Positions 34,593 to 45,799 of a stretch of 64,000 bases of DNA are shown here, piece by piece (position 1 is the first letter of the stretch; each line of letters starts with the position of its first letter). A program made the translations under genes and the position numbers. The stretch comes from Athripsodes cinereus. Taxonomy: Eukaryota; Arthropoda; Insecta; Trichoptera; Leptoceridae. The notes beneath the pieces were generated by a model. It was not told where the DNA came from. It ran no database searches and worked only from the letters and a program-made list of their open reading frames with translations. The stretch is from NCBI GenBank assembly GCA_947579605.1, contig OX388305.1:30951542-31015541 (forward strand), read 5' to 3'.

Positions 34593-37218
34593 TAAAAGCA
34601 GCTCGTCAGCTGGGTAGTCCAATTAATAAGATTTTTCCAGAGAACTAGTTTATTATCTAAAATTTTACGACAGTGAAACAATTCTGACCACATGGGATCA
34701 GATCCTCGATATTATTATACTTATTATAAGGAGCAAGTCAAAAGTATATAGGTACCTTTAGTAAGGAGGATAATTTATTAAGAGTAAGAACCTATAGACT
34801 CTCTTCCTCTCCTCTCCCATATATGTAGGTAGGTATAAATATATAACTTCCTTCCATCCCTCCCTTGATATTTTATAGAGCTTTTTTAATATCATTCTTT
34901 CCATTCTACACTCTTCTTCTTCTTTTACGCTTGTCATACGCCACCACTTACGGTATGCTCGCCAAGTTTATTTTTTCAATTCTCAATTTGCTTATTACAG
35001 GGTTGGTAACAATTTCTAATGAAAATATCATTATTATTTAGAGATTGAAAAATTAAATCACTTGAAAAAATATGTTTGCATCTTCTTTTATGTTAATATA
35101 ATGTTTTGACAGGAAAGCTCTTGACGCAAAAGAAAAACAAAATACAAGTTTTGAAATATACCTAAACGTCTATTTTATGGTGTACATTAACACGTGTACA
35201 TTGTTTAAACTTAATTAATATTTCTGGCAGCTGTAAAAAACATTTAAATAATCTGTCATTGTGTTAAACATCAGTCGTAGAAATGAAACCTTCTATTTAC
35301 TGCTAATGTATGTGTTGCAACAAACAGGAATGCTAAGTATAAGCGATTCTTATCGAAAATATTTTTATAATTAATCGGTGTTCATAATTTTCATTACCAG
35401 CAAATACAATTGTACATATATAATATGTGTTTTCGTTACGATTATTGTCTTACATCCTTGTTCCACCTTATTACCGCCTCTCACGTGGAAGGCAACTTAT
35501 GGAAAACGATTCCATTTTCATATTTACGACAATTTTACAACTTTCTCCGCTGTATTCGGAGACGAGAACTCGCTATCGAGAAAAGTTTTTATATGTAGAT
35601 GAGAAGTGGTATTATATAGTATAATGTATAGTGAGTACATCGAGACCTGTGCCAGTGTCACTCTTCTAACTGTTTAAGAACATAAAATTGAAATATCTCT
35701 TTAGCGATAATCGCCCCGCGGTTATATAACATTCTCTAAAAGATAATCTATCTTTCTAAAGTATATTAAACTCCGCGAACTTAAAGTCTGTAAAATGTAA
35801 TTACTTAAACACTTTTTACGCTAATGACGCCAACTGATTATGACGCCAGATGGGGAGTACTTAGAACTTTGGATTCTTTATTGCCTACGTGAGTTCAATA
35901 TGGCTGGAGGACGCCAAAGAGTATAATTGATCGGCTATAATAAAGACATCATTCCGAGGGTTGAATCTCTAATCTTTCAAACGTAGTTTCTAAAAAAACA
36001 CAGATGCCCTCTTATCTGAACCGATTTCAGAGAAACCACTTTAACTACATGACTGCTGGAGGAAATATCCAAACTCTATGATATATTCAATTAATTCTAA
36101 GATATATGTATTAGTATTAGACATTCTCTCTCATTACAGCATGTTTCATAAGTACAGTAACTCACTGGACTTTATGTATATACCTAATAGGTACCAACTC
36201 ACAGAAATGCATGCAAGACGTCCTCGAAAAGTGCTTCACCAAAAAAAGACTTAGTTGCTTTTGATTATGTAAGTCCACTTTTCCAGTCATATTTCCAACG
36301 GTTTAAAACATATTGATAGTAAAACATTCAACAAACAAACATAATATTTACTACAATATGAGTTCGTCAATAACACTTATAATAGGTGCCTGCCTACTTT
36401 GTATGTAAATGTAGTCGGTGGTAGAACATTGTATTCTGCTTCGACAAAAGAGGATAATGTAATAATCGTCGTCTGGCCTCGAGGGAAACTTAGGAGACGA
36501 GTGTCAGAAATTAGCCTCCTTAACGCCACTGAGAGATAAAGGTTATAACCATAGACGTATTTAACTATGGAGTATTCACAAAATTTGCACATCTGAGATT
36601 TCCTATTCCTGCTTTCTTTAACGAATATTTTTAATATGTAAATAAAAAAGAGATAGATAATAGCTTCAAAGTAATGTTTGAAAAAAGATTGGTGAAACAT
36701 TTACTAGACAACAAAAGCGAATTAAAATTAGCGCATTTTAAGAATTTTCTCTACTGCACCTATGGAATTTTCGGTGAGTGACGTCCGTCTACGGCCCATC
36801 ACGATTAGACTACTTGCAATGTGCAACTATATTTAGGACATTTAACTGACCACTATGTGTTTCACTTATTTTGCGTCATAGCTAGTCTTTAGTTATATTA
36901 TATGTCTATGGTTACTATTATTTACCCGCTAGTTCATTATCTACTCCCTCTCGCTCATTATTTTATCACCTTATATAGAATATTTACTCTTCTACATAAT
37001 ATACAGGAGGATTCGATACAAAAAAAAAACAATAAACGAGAAAAATATCATAAATCACTAATCTAGTTACTAGCAATGTAATTAAAAAAAAAAGTGTATG
37101 TGTTCTTTAATATAAATGTAAATTATGTTGCTGAGCTATGCTATATATGTACACATCATTCTAAAACAATTGAAATATAACAAAGCACAATTACTTAACT
37201 CAAAAAATATATAAAATA
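34593..37218. other. AT-rich spacer; one region with several overlapping open frames
   Basis: At 35378-35624 three forward frames are open together for 60-75 codons, a pattern of base composition more than of coding; I recognise no domain. TTCTTCTTCTTTTACGCTTG at about 34915-34934 looks like an antisense AAG-type LINE tail. The 107-codon - frame at 36377-36700 has no recognised motif. Confidence 0.35.
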
Positions 37219-37388
37219 AAACACTGTATTACTTTCACTATTAACAATATTGAACTCAGAAGTCTCTAGGGTATACTTTTTCTTTTTAATGAAACTTGAG
37301 TTTCTAATAAAAACTCACTGATAACGGGTGCCTACCCGAAAGGCCTCTGAGTCAAATATTGTTTATAGTGAAAGTAATACAGTGTTTT
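37219..37388. mobile_element. TA-flanked MITE with about 43-bp inverted repeats
   Basis: The left end AAACACTGTATTACTTTCAC continues through ATTAACAATATTGAACTCAG and is matched inverted at 37345-37388 with few differences. TA lies on both sides (37217-37218 and 37389-37390). Size is 170 bases and no protein is encoded. TA duplication suggests the Tc1/mariner group. The ends resemble the element at 31667-31820. Confidence 0.75.
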
Positions 37389-37390
37389 AT

Positions 37391-38177
37391 TTAAAATCTA
37401 TTTTCAATTCTATTAAAATGAACTTTCACAAAGTTATTATTATTATAACAATCATTACAATTACAAACAATTATTTTAATCGAAGTTACTGATTGAGAAT
37501 TATTATCTTTCACAAGCTAACTTAACATAATATATTGTTTACTTTGAAAGTCATACCTAGTAGGTAATGAAAGACTCTTTCTTTGATGGTATTTGATTCT
37601 TTGTCTTATAAAATGGTAAACATCTATTATTTTGTTCAACCTCTTGCAGTGAATGCAAAATAAGGTAGACCTACCTAGAATAAAGATTTGCATCGTCTAA
37701 TAGCATTTCCCTGAAACAAGCAACCACTAACCTTTTGTCCCCAACGCAGTGTAAAGATGTAGTTTAATTTACTCCCCTCCCCTGCATCCCATCCTCAAGT
37801 CTCCCCCATACTTCCATACTTCGCTGTGTACCTACTCCGTAATCCTTTCGATTGTTCCATTTAGCGCTTCAGACTAATTCTCAAGTTTCTACTGACTGTC
37901 AAAGGGAAAGATTCCGCTAATTAGTAATGAAAGAAAATTTTCTCTCTCTGAAGACAAATTGGTCTGTGAATTAAATTTGGCTTCTTATAAACTTTCTCCT
38001 ACTTGTCTGTATAACAAAGATCCTCAAAGTGTTCACTTCATATTTACAAAAACATATTCTCTTTCTTTTTCTTATAAAAATAATCTTATGTAAGTTATAG
38101 AAATTATTACCAAATAAGTTTATATAAAATACTCTTTTGTATAAAAAGAAATCAAGTAGATAATTCTTGCAATTAAA
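37391..38177. other. AT-rich spacer, no gene recognised
   Basis: No supported feature; the 81-codon - frame at 37971-38216 runs into the next repeat. Confidence 0.4.
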
Positions 38178-38655
38178 ACTACTACTATACCATCTCAGCG
38201 TAGTGTCCTCCCACATCCCACAAGTGGCGTAGCCATCAGACTAGCTGCATATAATTATTTTAATTTCTAGTATTTTAGATTTTTTTTTTTAATTTTTAGT
38301 TTAACTTTTTTTTTAATATTTTAACTTTTGCTTTTTTTCTCATGACTAAGACATTTCTATTAAGAGTGGAATCTTTGCCGGTCCACATGTTGAGTGTATT
38401 ATGTAATTGTTAACATGTTATGTCATGAGTGTTTAGTTCTTTAGTATTGTAAAAATAAAATTAAAAATATAATAATAATCATGCAAGCTTTCCTCTCCGC
38501 ACCAATACTAAATCAAGACATTCAGGTGGGTGGCAAACCTCACTGAATTTAAGATGTAAAATGTCTTAATTTTTCGAACACCTTACAGGACACTCGAAAA
38601 CAAAAGGAGAAGAGTCGGAGATCAATTTATAGCGGCTGTTCTACGGAATAGGAGG
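38178..38655 (-). repeat. Dispersed repeat family R, copy split by an insertion
   Basis: Family-R landmarks on the - strand appear in two blocks: 38178-38250 (TAG repeats, CCACTTGTGGGATGTGG) and 38480-38655 (AGGAAAGCTTGCATG, GAGGTTTGCCACCC and the 5' part). The middle 38251-38479 is foreign. Confidence 0.65.
38251..38479 (+). mobile_element. Retroposed 3' end inserted in family R
   Basis: About 229 bases split a family-R copy. It ends with AAAATAAAATTAAAAATATA and an AAT run on its right, as in a + strand retroposed 3' UTR. The phrase CACATGTTGAGTGTATTATG and a downstream GTTAGT-like word weakly recall SINE copy A, but the parent is not identified. Confidence 0.5.
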
Positions 38656-38777
38656 ATAGGTTTAGTAAAACCTAGTGTAACGAAAATCTAATCCTGAAAA
38701 TGATTTCAACTTTATATCGCATTTATTTGTATCTCATTATTTTACAGTGATATATTTTATAACTTTGTAATTACATA

Positions 38778-39333
38778 TCGACTGTGCTCAGGACAAAGGC
38801 ATCAAACCACAATTTTGACAAAAGTCATTTTATGTTTTAAAGTCAATCATTTGTGTCTTTTACACATTCTGGCAAAAGCATTCAATTCCCAAATGTCTAG
38901 TTTTTTTAAAAAATGCAAAATATTTTTTTTTAGCTAGGGCTTAATTGCAAATATCCAATAGGACAAAGGACTCAAACAGCATGAGTTTCATTATTAACAC
39001 CAAAAAAATTCATTCAGACATAATTTTAAGGCGAGGTAAAAGGCATCAAACCACATAACCCCAAACATGTGACATACATATCTCTTTAAAATGTTGCTAA
39101 AGTTTGTCAGGACAAAGGATTTAATCCACATTTTTGTTAATTTTTTGCTTATAACTTGTTAATTTCTAAATATTTTCTCTTAAATTTTTATGACATAATA
39201 AAAAAACTACATTACAAAAAGTTGGTAAAATAATAATGACAATAATTTGAAATTTTCTTTATCCTACAGTTTTTTACTTCTCCTATAAAATTTGACCAAT
39301 GTGGTTTGAATCCTTTGTCCTGAGCACAGTCGA
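38778..39333. mobile_element. TA-flanked inverted-repeat element with internal copies of its terminal motif
   Basis: The left end TCGACTGTGCTCAGGACAAA and the inverted right end are identical for 22 bases and then agree at 10 of the next 12. TA flanks both sides (38776-38777, 39334-39335). Inside, the motif AGGACAAAGG(C/A)(A/C)TCAAACCACA recurs in degraded form at about 38960, 39031 and 39110. The element is 556 bases without a protein frame. It sits directly upstream of a LINE-type tail (TTGTGCAATAAAGTTTATTA, 39342 on), so it probably landed in a LINE 3' UTR. A Tc1/mariner-type MITE is the likeliest class. Confidence 0.8.
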
Positions 39334-39335
39334 TA

Positions 39336-39370
39336 TGTATTGTGCAATAAAGTTTATTATTATTATCATT
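39336..39370 (+). repeat. LINE 3' tail (AATAAAGTTTATT plus ATT repeats)
   Basis: GTGCAATAAAGTTTATTATT followed by ATTATC matches, in the opposite orientation, the tail of the LINE at 40183-41875. It includes an AATAAA poly(A) signal. The upstream body is interrupted by the element at 38778-39333. Confidence 0.6.
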
Positions 39371-39924
39371 TCGACTCAAAATATTCTGAAAAGATTATAT
39401 GTAGGTACCTACTACTTACTTTGATAAAACTGTAAATATGCTGAGAGTTTTTCGAAGAGATATTGCGGATTATAAGACGTAGTCAAAAGTTATAATATAA
39501 AAATCACCAGAGTTGATTTAAAGCTCTTCGCATTCCTCACACTCTCCATCTAAGGCCCAAACAATTTCCACGCACGACATAACATCCTATATTTATATCC
39601 TACCCAGCAGCAGGCTTGATATATTACTGTGATTTACTTTATTTCATTTAGATTATGTTTAACTGTCTGAATATGATATATTCTCAACGTGGAAAAACAA
39701 ACGTATAATATGTTATATTCACCTATTTTACTCAAATTGAGGTGGACATTGCAAAAAATGTATCCATATAATTTACAAATGTTTTCGTTTGCTCTTATTA
39801 GTTTCAAGTATAGTCAATAATAGAGATATTAGTTTCATGATTCTCTTCATGTGATAGATACTCGTATCATGGAATTTACTTAATCAGATTTCAAAGCTTT
39901 CTAATGTCTAGTAAAGGTAGTAAG
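39371..39924. other. AT-rich spacer, no gene recognised
   Basis: I see nothing I can name. Confidence 0.4.
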
Positions 39925-40075
39925 AGAAACCGACGTGCGTGCATGAGAAATTGTGTGAATGTAGAAGAAGTGAAAGAAGAATTGTAAACACAGATCTATA
40001 CGGCGTTCCGTTCTCTCTGCCTACCCCACTTGGGATGCGGCGTAAGGGAATAGATAGGGAGATAGACAATGAAAG
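39925..40075 (+). pseudogene. 3' end of an RTE-like LINE, + strand
   Basis: The + strand reads KRNRRACMRN-like codons (cgacgtgcgtgcatgagaaa), then CVNVEEVKEEL and a stop, then GTTCCGTTCTCTCTGCCTAC, CCCACTTGGGATGCGGCGTA and GGGAATAGATAGGGAGATAG. This is the opposite-strand version of the end seen at 45800-46105. The tail is made of TAGA-like units, and the GGCGTAAGGG end fits the family ending. Confidence 0.65.
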
Positions 40076-40317
40076 TAAACGCAGATATCGTGTTGAAATG
40101 TTGCACTCTTTTACATATATTATTCTTTCTGGTACAGAGAAAGCAATTTGTTTGTTTATTGCTCGATGACAGATATAAAATATAATAATAATAATAATAA
40201 TATAATAATAAACTTTATTGTGCAGAATATGATAACAGGAATTATATAACATGCATGAAAAAAATCTGTACAATGGGCGAGTTTATCGCAGAGTTGCGAT
40301 ATCTTCCAACTAACCCA

Positions 40318-40380
40318 AATAAAATAAAATACATGAAAATGAAATAAAATAAAATATATGAAAATGAAATAAAATAAAAT
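40318..40380. repeat. 25-bp minisatellite in LINE 3' UTR
   Basis: The unit AATAAAATAAAATACATGAA plus AATGA is repeated about 2.5 times. It lies between unit T and the coding end of the LINE. Confidence 0.7.
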
Positions 40381-40620
40381 AGATAGATATATGCAAACAA
40401 AATACTATACATATAATGTAGGTACATGAACACAAGCAAAAGCTAAAATATATGTGTAAAATAACGATAACAGGCTACATATGAAAAGAATACAACATTA
40501 GGGCGAAGGAGTAGAGCAAAAGAGGGTAGGGAAGAGGGTTAAGGGGTAGGGTTGCCCATTGTGTATAAAGAACACGAAGAAGGTGGCAAATTATAACCGA
40601 AAAAGGACTTTTGTGCACAG

Positions 40621-41875
40621 TTACAGCAGAAGACTACAATTTTTCACTTCCCTCTTAAAAGTATAAAAAGACGTACAAGTACGAATTTTTGGTGGAAGCT
40701 GGTTCCACAGTCTGGCCCCATGGACGGTGAAGGAGTCTGTGTAGCAACTGGAATGATGTGGCGGTATTGCCAGAAGATTATTGGATGCTGATCGCAGTGG
40801 GAGACCGTGAGAACTCAAAAATTCAAATCTCTCCTTAAGATATGCGGGAGCAGTTGGAACAAAAATAATCTTATACAATAAGAGAAGCGTGTGAATATCC
40901 CGGCGTTGAGGAATTTTACTCCAACCAAGGCGCTCACGATACTCAGACACATGATCGTATTTTTTGAGATTAAAAATATAACGGATGCAGGTGTTTTGAA
41001 GACGTTCCAATTTGTTCAAACCTTCGACAGACAAATCCAAATAACAAACATCAGCATAATCAAAAAGAGGGTGGATCAATGATTGAACCAGAAGTTTTTT
41101 AGTGTCAACTGAAAGGAAATTCTGCATTCTCCTAAGAGAATGCAGTGAACCAAATACTTTTCTACTGATTTCATTGATTTGTTTCCACCATGATAACTTA
41201 GTATCGAAGAATAAACCCAAATTTTTGACGACATCGGAAAACGGGATAGTTGTGTTATTCAAGACCAGTGATGGTAAAGGAGCAGATAATGTTAGAGAAG
41301 ATAGATTCCTTGAGCTGCCAATGATGATTGCCTGTGATTTTGCAGGATTTATCAGAAGACCGTGGTCTCTACACCATAAATTGATATGTTCAAGATTGAC
41401 ATTCATAGTATGAAAAGCAACATCTAAATTATTCAAATCAAAATGAATGTAAAGTTGGAGGTCGTCAGCGTAAAGATGATAGGCCCCATGAAGATTTTCA
41501 GTAATTGGATTGATAAAAATGGAGAAGAGCAAGGGGGAAAGTATACAACCCTGTGGGACTCCTGCGCGAAGGTCGACCCAGCTGGAGAACTCATCTCCAA
41601 TACAAACTCTTTGACGACGACCCCTAAGGTAGGAGTCCATCCAACGAAGAGCATCTCCAGTAATATTTAGAGTCCTCAAACGAGCCAGGAGGATGTCAAA
41701 ATCAACACTATTGAAGGCACTACTGAAGTCTAAAAGTGTCAACAATGTAAGTTGTCTTACCTCCATAGCAGATCTGACATCCTCAGATATCTTGAGCAGG
41801 GCGGTGGTTGTACTGTGACCCCTTCGAAAACCAGATTGGAAATATAATATATAATGTCTCACAAAAGAAGTAATT
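40621..41875 (-). CDS. Partial LINE reverse transcriptase, frame still open
   Basis: The frame is open for about 418 codons down to a stop at 40621. In order it shows FQSGFRRGHSTTTALLKI, LTLLDFSSAFNSVDFDIL (motif A), AGVPQGCILSPLLFSIFI (motif B), HLYADDLQLYIHFD (motif C, YADD intact), NPAKSQAIIIGS, and NLGLFFDTKLSWW. The C-terminus has the segment YTDSFTVHGARLWNQLPP and then a FKREVKN end, typical of CR1/L2/Kiri-like LINEs, with no RNase H. The first dozen residues before QSGF look like flanking sequence read in frame. The endonuclease and fingers are missing, so no functional protein is expected. The absence of stops suggests a fairly recent insertion. Confidence 0.82.
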
Positions 41876-41879
41876 AGCA

Positions 41880-42851
41880 CATAATGAATAAGTTATTCAC
41901 TCTGTTTCCTTCACTGGATAAAATATAAAGACATTGATATTAGTTCTATGATCTGAATGATAATATTGTGTTAATATATATATCACTATACATATAACAC
42001 TAAACTCAGTATTGCCTTAACACCAAACTCAGTCAGAATAACAGGTAGAAAGATATATAAACATTTTATTAATATTCTGCTATTTCTCGAAACATTCAAA
42101 CGATTTAATAATTCCATATATTATTATTCATTCATCGCTCAAAAAATAAATCACATACGACCAGTAAAATTACAGCATGTTATAAAAATCATTTTCATAA
42201 AATAAAACATTACTACCACAAATAACATCATTACAACATTAACAAATATATTAATTTCAATAATATATATGGACTGTATGTAATAATACCTACTATTTCA
42301 TGTACACAAATAACAGATGTGAATTATTTTTAGCACTTTACTTTCCAATACTCTAATATTAGAAAAACCAAAGAAAACAAGTCGTTTATGTACAACTTTA
42401 TTGCTAAACAATTTAGATCACCTGGAAAATTTTATAGAATATTTTAAGTCTACAAATACCTACATAATTCTTGAGTCTGTACATTCGCAGAGTGAAAATT
42501 CGTACTGATGATAGTAATAATTTTTAATAAAAAAAACACAGTTTAGACACTATATTTCTCATAGTAAGTCTTTTGTTTTTTTCTCAGTTCTCTTGAAAAT
42601 GTCAATCGATATTTATTGACGAAAGTACTCGAGGTTTGAAAAAATTATAAAAATAATAATAACTATACATATACAACTTATTTATGGTGCGCCGTTTTGT
42701 GGAAAAACCACCGCAAAGGCCCATTCAAGAATCATAACACCTCCTGAATAATAGGGTTTTTCACCAGTCAGTGAAATATTAACCGTGTTTTTAAATAAAA
42801 ATAAATACTATCATCTAAAAATACAATACATACCCTTACTTGTGTAGGTAC
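41880..42851. other. AT-rich spacer, no gene recognised
   Basis: No supported feature. Confidence 0.4.
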
Positions 42852-43156
42852 TAGTGATGTAACGAATATTCGCATTCGCGAATATTTGCATATTTCAAAG
42901 TATTCGCAAAAAAATATGCGAATGTTTTGCGAATATTATTTTGGTAATAAAGTATCGGTAATTCGGTTTAAGTAATTCGGGTAAGTACCCGGTACATTGT
43001 AGAAAAAGGTACTGCAAGTGAAATATTTTAAATTCCTATACCATTTTTGAAATTTCGGCGACGGGGGGGTAGAATTTTTTTTTAGAAATTTAAGCGAGTC
43101 AATATTCGCTATTCGCATTCGCAAATATCCAAAATCACACATTCGTTACATCACTA
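42852..43156. mobile_element. hAT-type MITE, TAGTGATGTAACGAAT ends
   Basis: Both ends carry TAGTGATGTAACGAAT as a perfect 16-bp inverted repeat, followed by ATTCGCATTCGC-rich subterminal repeats. The element is 305 bases with no transposase. TAGTGATG-type termini are typical of hAT MITEs. The flanks GTAGGTAC (left) and GTAGGAGT (right) agree over the first five bases only, so the 8-bp duplication is imperfect. The small - strand frame at 42936 is accidental. Confidence 0.8.
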
Positions 43157-44735
43157 GTAGGAGTAGGTACCATAGCACTTGTGATGTAATACAATTGTAG
43201 TTTAGATCAAGCAATGTCTAAAAGATTAATGCTGAAATGATTCATAAGAGCATATTTGTTACCTCTCCTATCTCATCTGGCTGATTCAAAATATTATAGA
43301 AATAGCTAAATCTCCACACTTATCGTTCATTCTTAGTTTCAGTTAAAAAGTCAGTTGTTTCAGAGACATATCTTCGAAATAATTTATAACAGAAATTAAC
43401 ACGAATACAAATCTGTTATTTTATTACGAATACTTACTCGTATTAGTACAAATATATCTCAATAAACTTCACATTCGAAGAACGACAAATAGTAATAATA
43501 ACTTGATGCAAACACTTGGGGCAATCTAAGCTAATAGATAATAAATATAACACAGATAACTATTAATTTCTAGATCAACCAAAGGCGATGGACAAAATAT
43601 TATAATAATTATTTGAAGGTACCTACCTAGAGATTGTTATGGCGTTGTCAATAAAATCCATCACAGTTATTATTATACTAGACACATTACAGCGGCGGTT
43701 CCTCCATAGGAGCGTTAAAGTGGCGCATCTCCTTTATAAATTCAATAATTATATATTTTTTTTTATACCAATAAACATTTTTTTTAAAATAGATAATTTT
43801 CTTTAAAAAGCACAACACACTTCAATATTCATTAATCACACCCCATAATTCTAAACTTACCAGCCGCTTCTGATACACAGCTTTACTATATACTATTCAC
43901 ATGTAATTAGCTAGATATACATATAAAACATTTTCAATACAAACGCGTGTTTAGCAACATTTAGATATTCGATACGGTCATAAAAAAACAATTTCCAATA
44001 CCAATCCACGATATTACATGATAATGTTGTTTTATTATTAGTCAGTAATATTTCATATAGTTTTTTATTCATCGTGCAAAAAACATTATTGTCTTTATAC
44101 TTATGTAATATTTTTTTTAATATTTTTTTTTTAATCGCCAAAGGCTTCACAATGTATATTATCAACTTGGTTTTATGTTGATTTTTATTATCATTAGTTG
44201 ATGTTGTAAAATATTGACAACTTAAATTATAATTATTGATTTATATGAATAAACTTATGCAAGATACAACTCTCTACTAATAAAGTCATTGATGACATCA
44301 TCTTTAAAAGCGAAAACATCTCAAGGCATGTCACACATACATTGTGATTATTGTGTCCACAACTCGATGAAGCAATGAGTCCATTAGTACACATTATAAT
44401 ATGTAACTATTATAATCTAGTATGTAATTTGTGTCAAATTGCTCAAAATAATAGGTATAACAAAAATATTGCTAAGTTAAATTTAAATAAGAAAATTACA
44501 ATACAAGTGTTCGAAATCATTCTCGTATCTCTGCTATCGCGACATCTCTTACTAGTAGAATAGCTAGATCATAATTATAGATAATTTGTTCAAAAACTCG
44601 ATGGATGGAAATAAAAGATAAGTGGGTGATATTGGCCAAGATTTACTTGAAATCGAAAGTCATGAAAGAGTTTTTAAAACCCTTTATCTGGTAATAGAGA
44701 AGGTAAGCTGTATAAAATATATATATATATATAGT
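43157..44735. other. AT-rich spacer with one possible hAT terminus
   Basis: CAGCGGCGGTTCCTCCATAG at 43691-43710 resembles the left end of Charlie-like hAT elements; I could not find its partner. No coding frame is trusted, including the 84-codon - frame at 43911. Confidence 0.4.
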
Positions 44736-45182
44736 GAGTATAATCCATCGGATTGGTCTACAGCGAGTTTAGATTTTCTTCTCCATTCCTCCCTATTTTC
44801 AGCTAGTCTCTTTAGTTCTACGTATGTGCCACAGTTCATGTCCTTCTTCAGTTGGTCCATATAAGTGTCTCTTGGTCGGCCTCTACCGTTTCTGCTTTCT
44901 GTCTTGCCCTCCGCGATGGTGATAAGCAAGCCTGGGAGCCTGATATTGTGGCCAATCCAGTTAGCTCGTTGTTGACTGATTCTTTTAAGGAGTTGCTTCC
45001 TTTCGCCTACCCTGTTTAACGCCTCTTCGTTTATGACATTTTCCGACCAATGGATCTTCAGTATGCGTCTGTAGCACCACATTCCAACCGTCCGCTTTCG
45101 CTCTTGCTGATGGTCCACGTCTCGCAACCATATATCAGAATGCTCCGTACAAAGGCTTTAGTAAGGTTCTTCCTAAAGATTA
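44736..45182 (-). pseudogene. C-terminal part of an RTE-like LINE, 5'-truncated
   Basis: The - strand reads FVRSILIYGCETWT (about 45165-45125), and after a frameshift MWCYRRILKIHWSENVINEE, RVGERKQLLKRISQQRANWI, GHNIRLPGLLITIAEGKTES, RNGRGRPRDTYMDQLKKDMN, then YVELKRLAENREEWRRK and a stop near 44687. It belongs to the same family as 10893-11025, and both end on their sense strand with a TA-rich tail (44719-44736 here). The upper part of the LINE is missing. Several regions are near-identical between the two copies, so the family was active fairly recently. Confidence 0.8.
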
Positions 45183-45236
45183 GATCAGTATTTGGAGATT
45201 TTACGACTAATATTTAAGTATAAATAATGTGCTACC

Positions 45237-45358
45237 TCAAGAAGGTGCGTTTACTATTTCATAATGTTTCGTTAGTAGTGCATGAACAGAAATAATATCA
45301 AGAAGGTGCGTTTACTATTTCATAATGTTTCGTTAGTAGTGCATGAACAGAAATAATA
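45237..45358. repeat. Perfect tandem duplication of 61 bases
   Basis: TCAAGAAGGTGCGTTTACTA begins at 45237 and again at 45298, and the full 61-base unit is the same twice. Perfect identity means a recent duplication or an assembly artefact. Confidence 0.9.
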
Positions 45359-45799
45359 TCAAAAAGCATGACCTATACCTAACTTGTATAATATAAAGTC
45401 AATTATTAATATTCTAGATAATACTATGATACCGCTGTCACTAATGATTCCAAAATAATTTTCATACATTACAGAGTCAATTTACCCTAACAATGGATAA
45501 AATGAGGACGAAATTAAAATATGTTATCATTGAAATGATAACAAACTATCGTATGTGTGTGTATATGTAACGTATAGGTATATAATTATGTGGAATAGAT
45601 ATTATTTATCTATCACGTAGGCACCTAAAACAGTTAATATCGTAATGATAGACACAATATTATATTGTATAGGTACCTATCTACATATCAACTTACCTAC
45701 TAGGTATACTCATAATACCTACTGAATACAAAGTAGAAATGTAATGGATATCCAGGAATCGGATACCTGGCCCTTGAATTAAAAAAAAACATTAAATAA
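45359..45799. other. AT-rich spacer, no gene recognised
   Basis: No supported feature. Confidence 0.4.

Larger units (their letters stand above)
40183..41875 (-). mobile_element. 5'-truncated CR1/L2/Kiri-like LINE
   Basis: About 1.7 kb on the - strand. The 3' end is on the left with AATAAAGTTTATTATTATAT and ATT repeats. The 3' UTR contains unit T, a 25-bp minisatellite (40318-40380) and about 240 further bases before the stop. The body encodes the C-terminal two thirds of a reverse transcriptase; sequence beyond about 41875 is unrelated, so the copy is 5'-truncated. It is the probable source family of the unit T copies elsewhere in this window. Confidence 0.85.

Noticed and set aside
35378..35624. 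Three overlapping forward frames of 60-75 codons as a possible exon
   Set aside because: Simultaneous openness in three frames suggests composition. No splice sites or known motif; left as unassigned spacer.
36377..36700. 107-codon - strand frame
   Set aside because: Phe/Ile/Tyr-rich, no motif, no codon pattern distinguishing it from the AT-rich background.
39908..40273. 121-codon - strand frame
   Set aside because: It is antisense to a + strand LINE 3' end (39925-40075) and runs through an AAT repeat; a shadow frame.
41102..41670. + strand frames of 75-103 codons
   Set aside because: Shadows of the - strand reverse transcriptase at 40621-41875.
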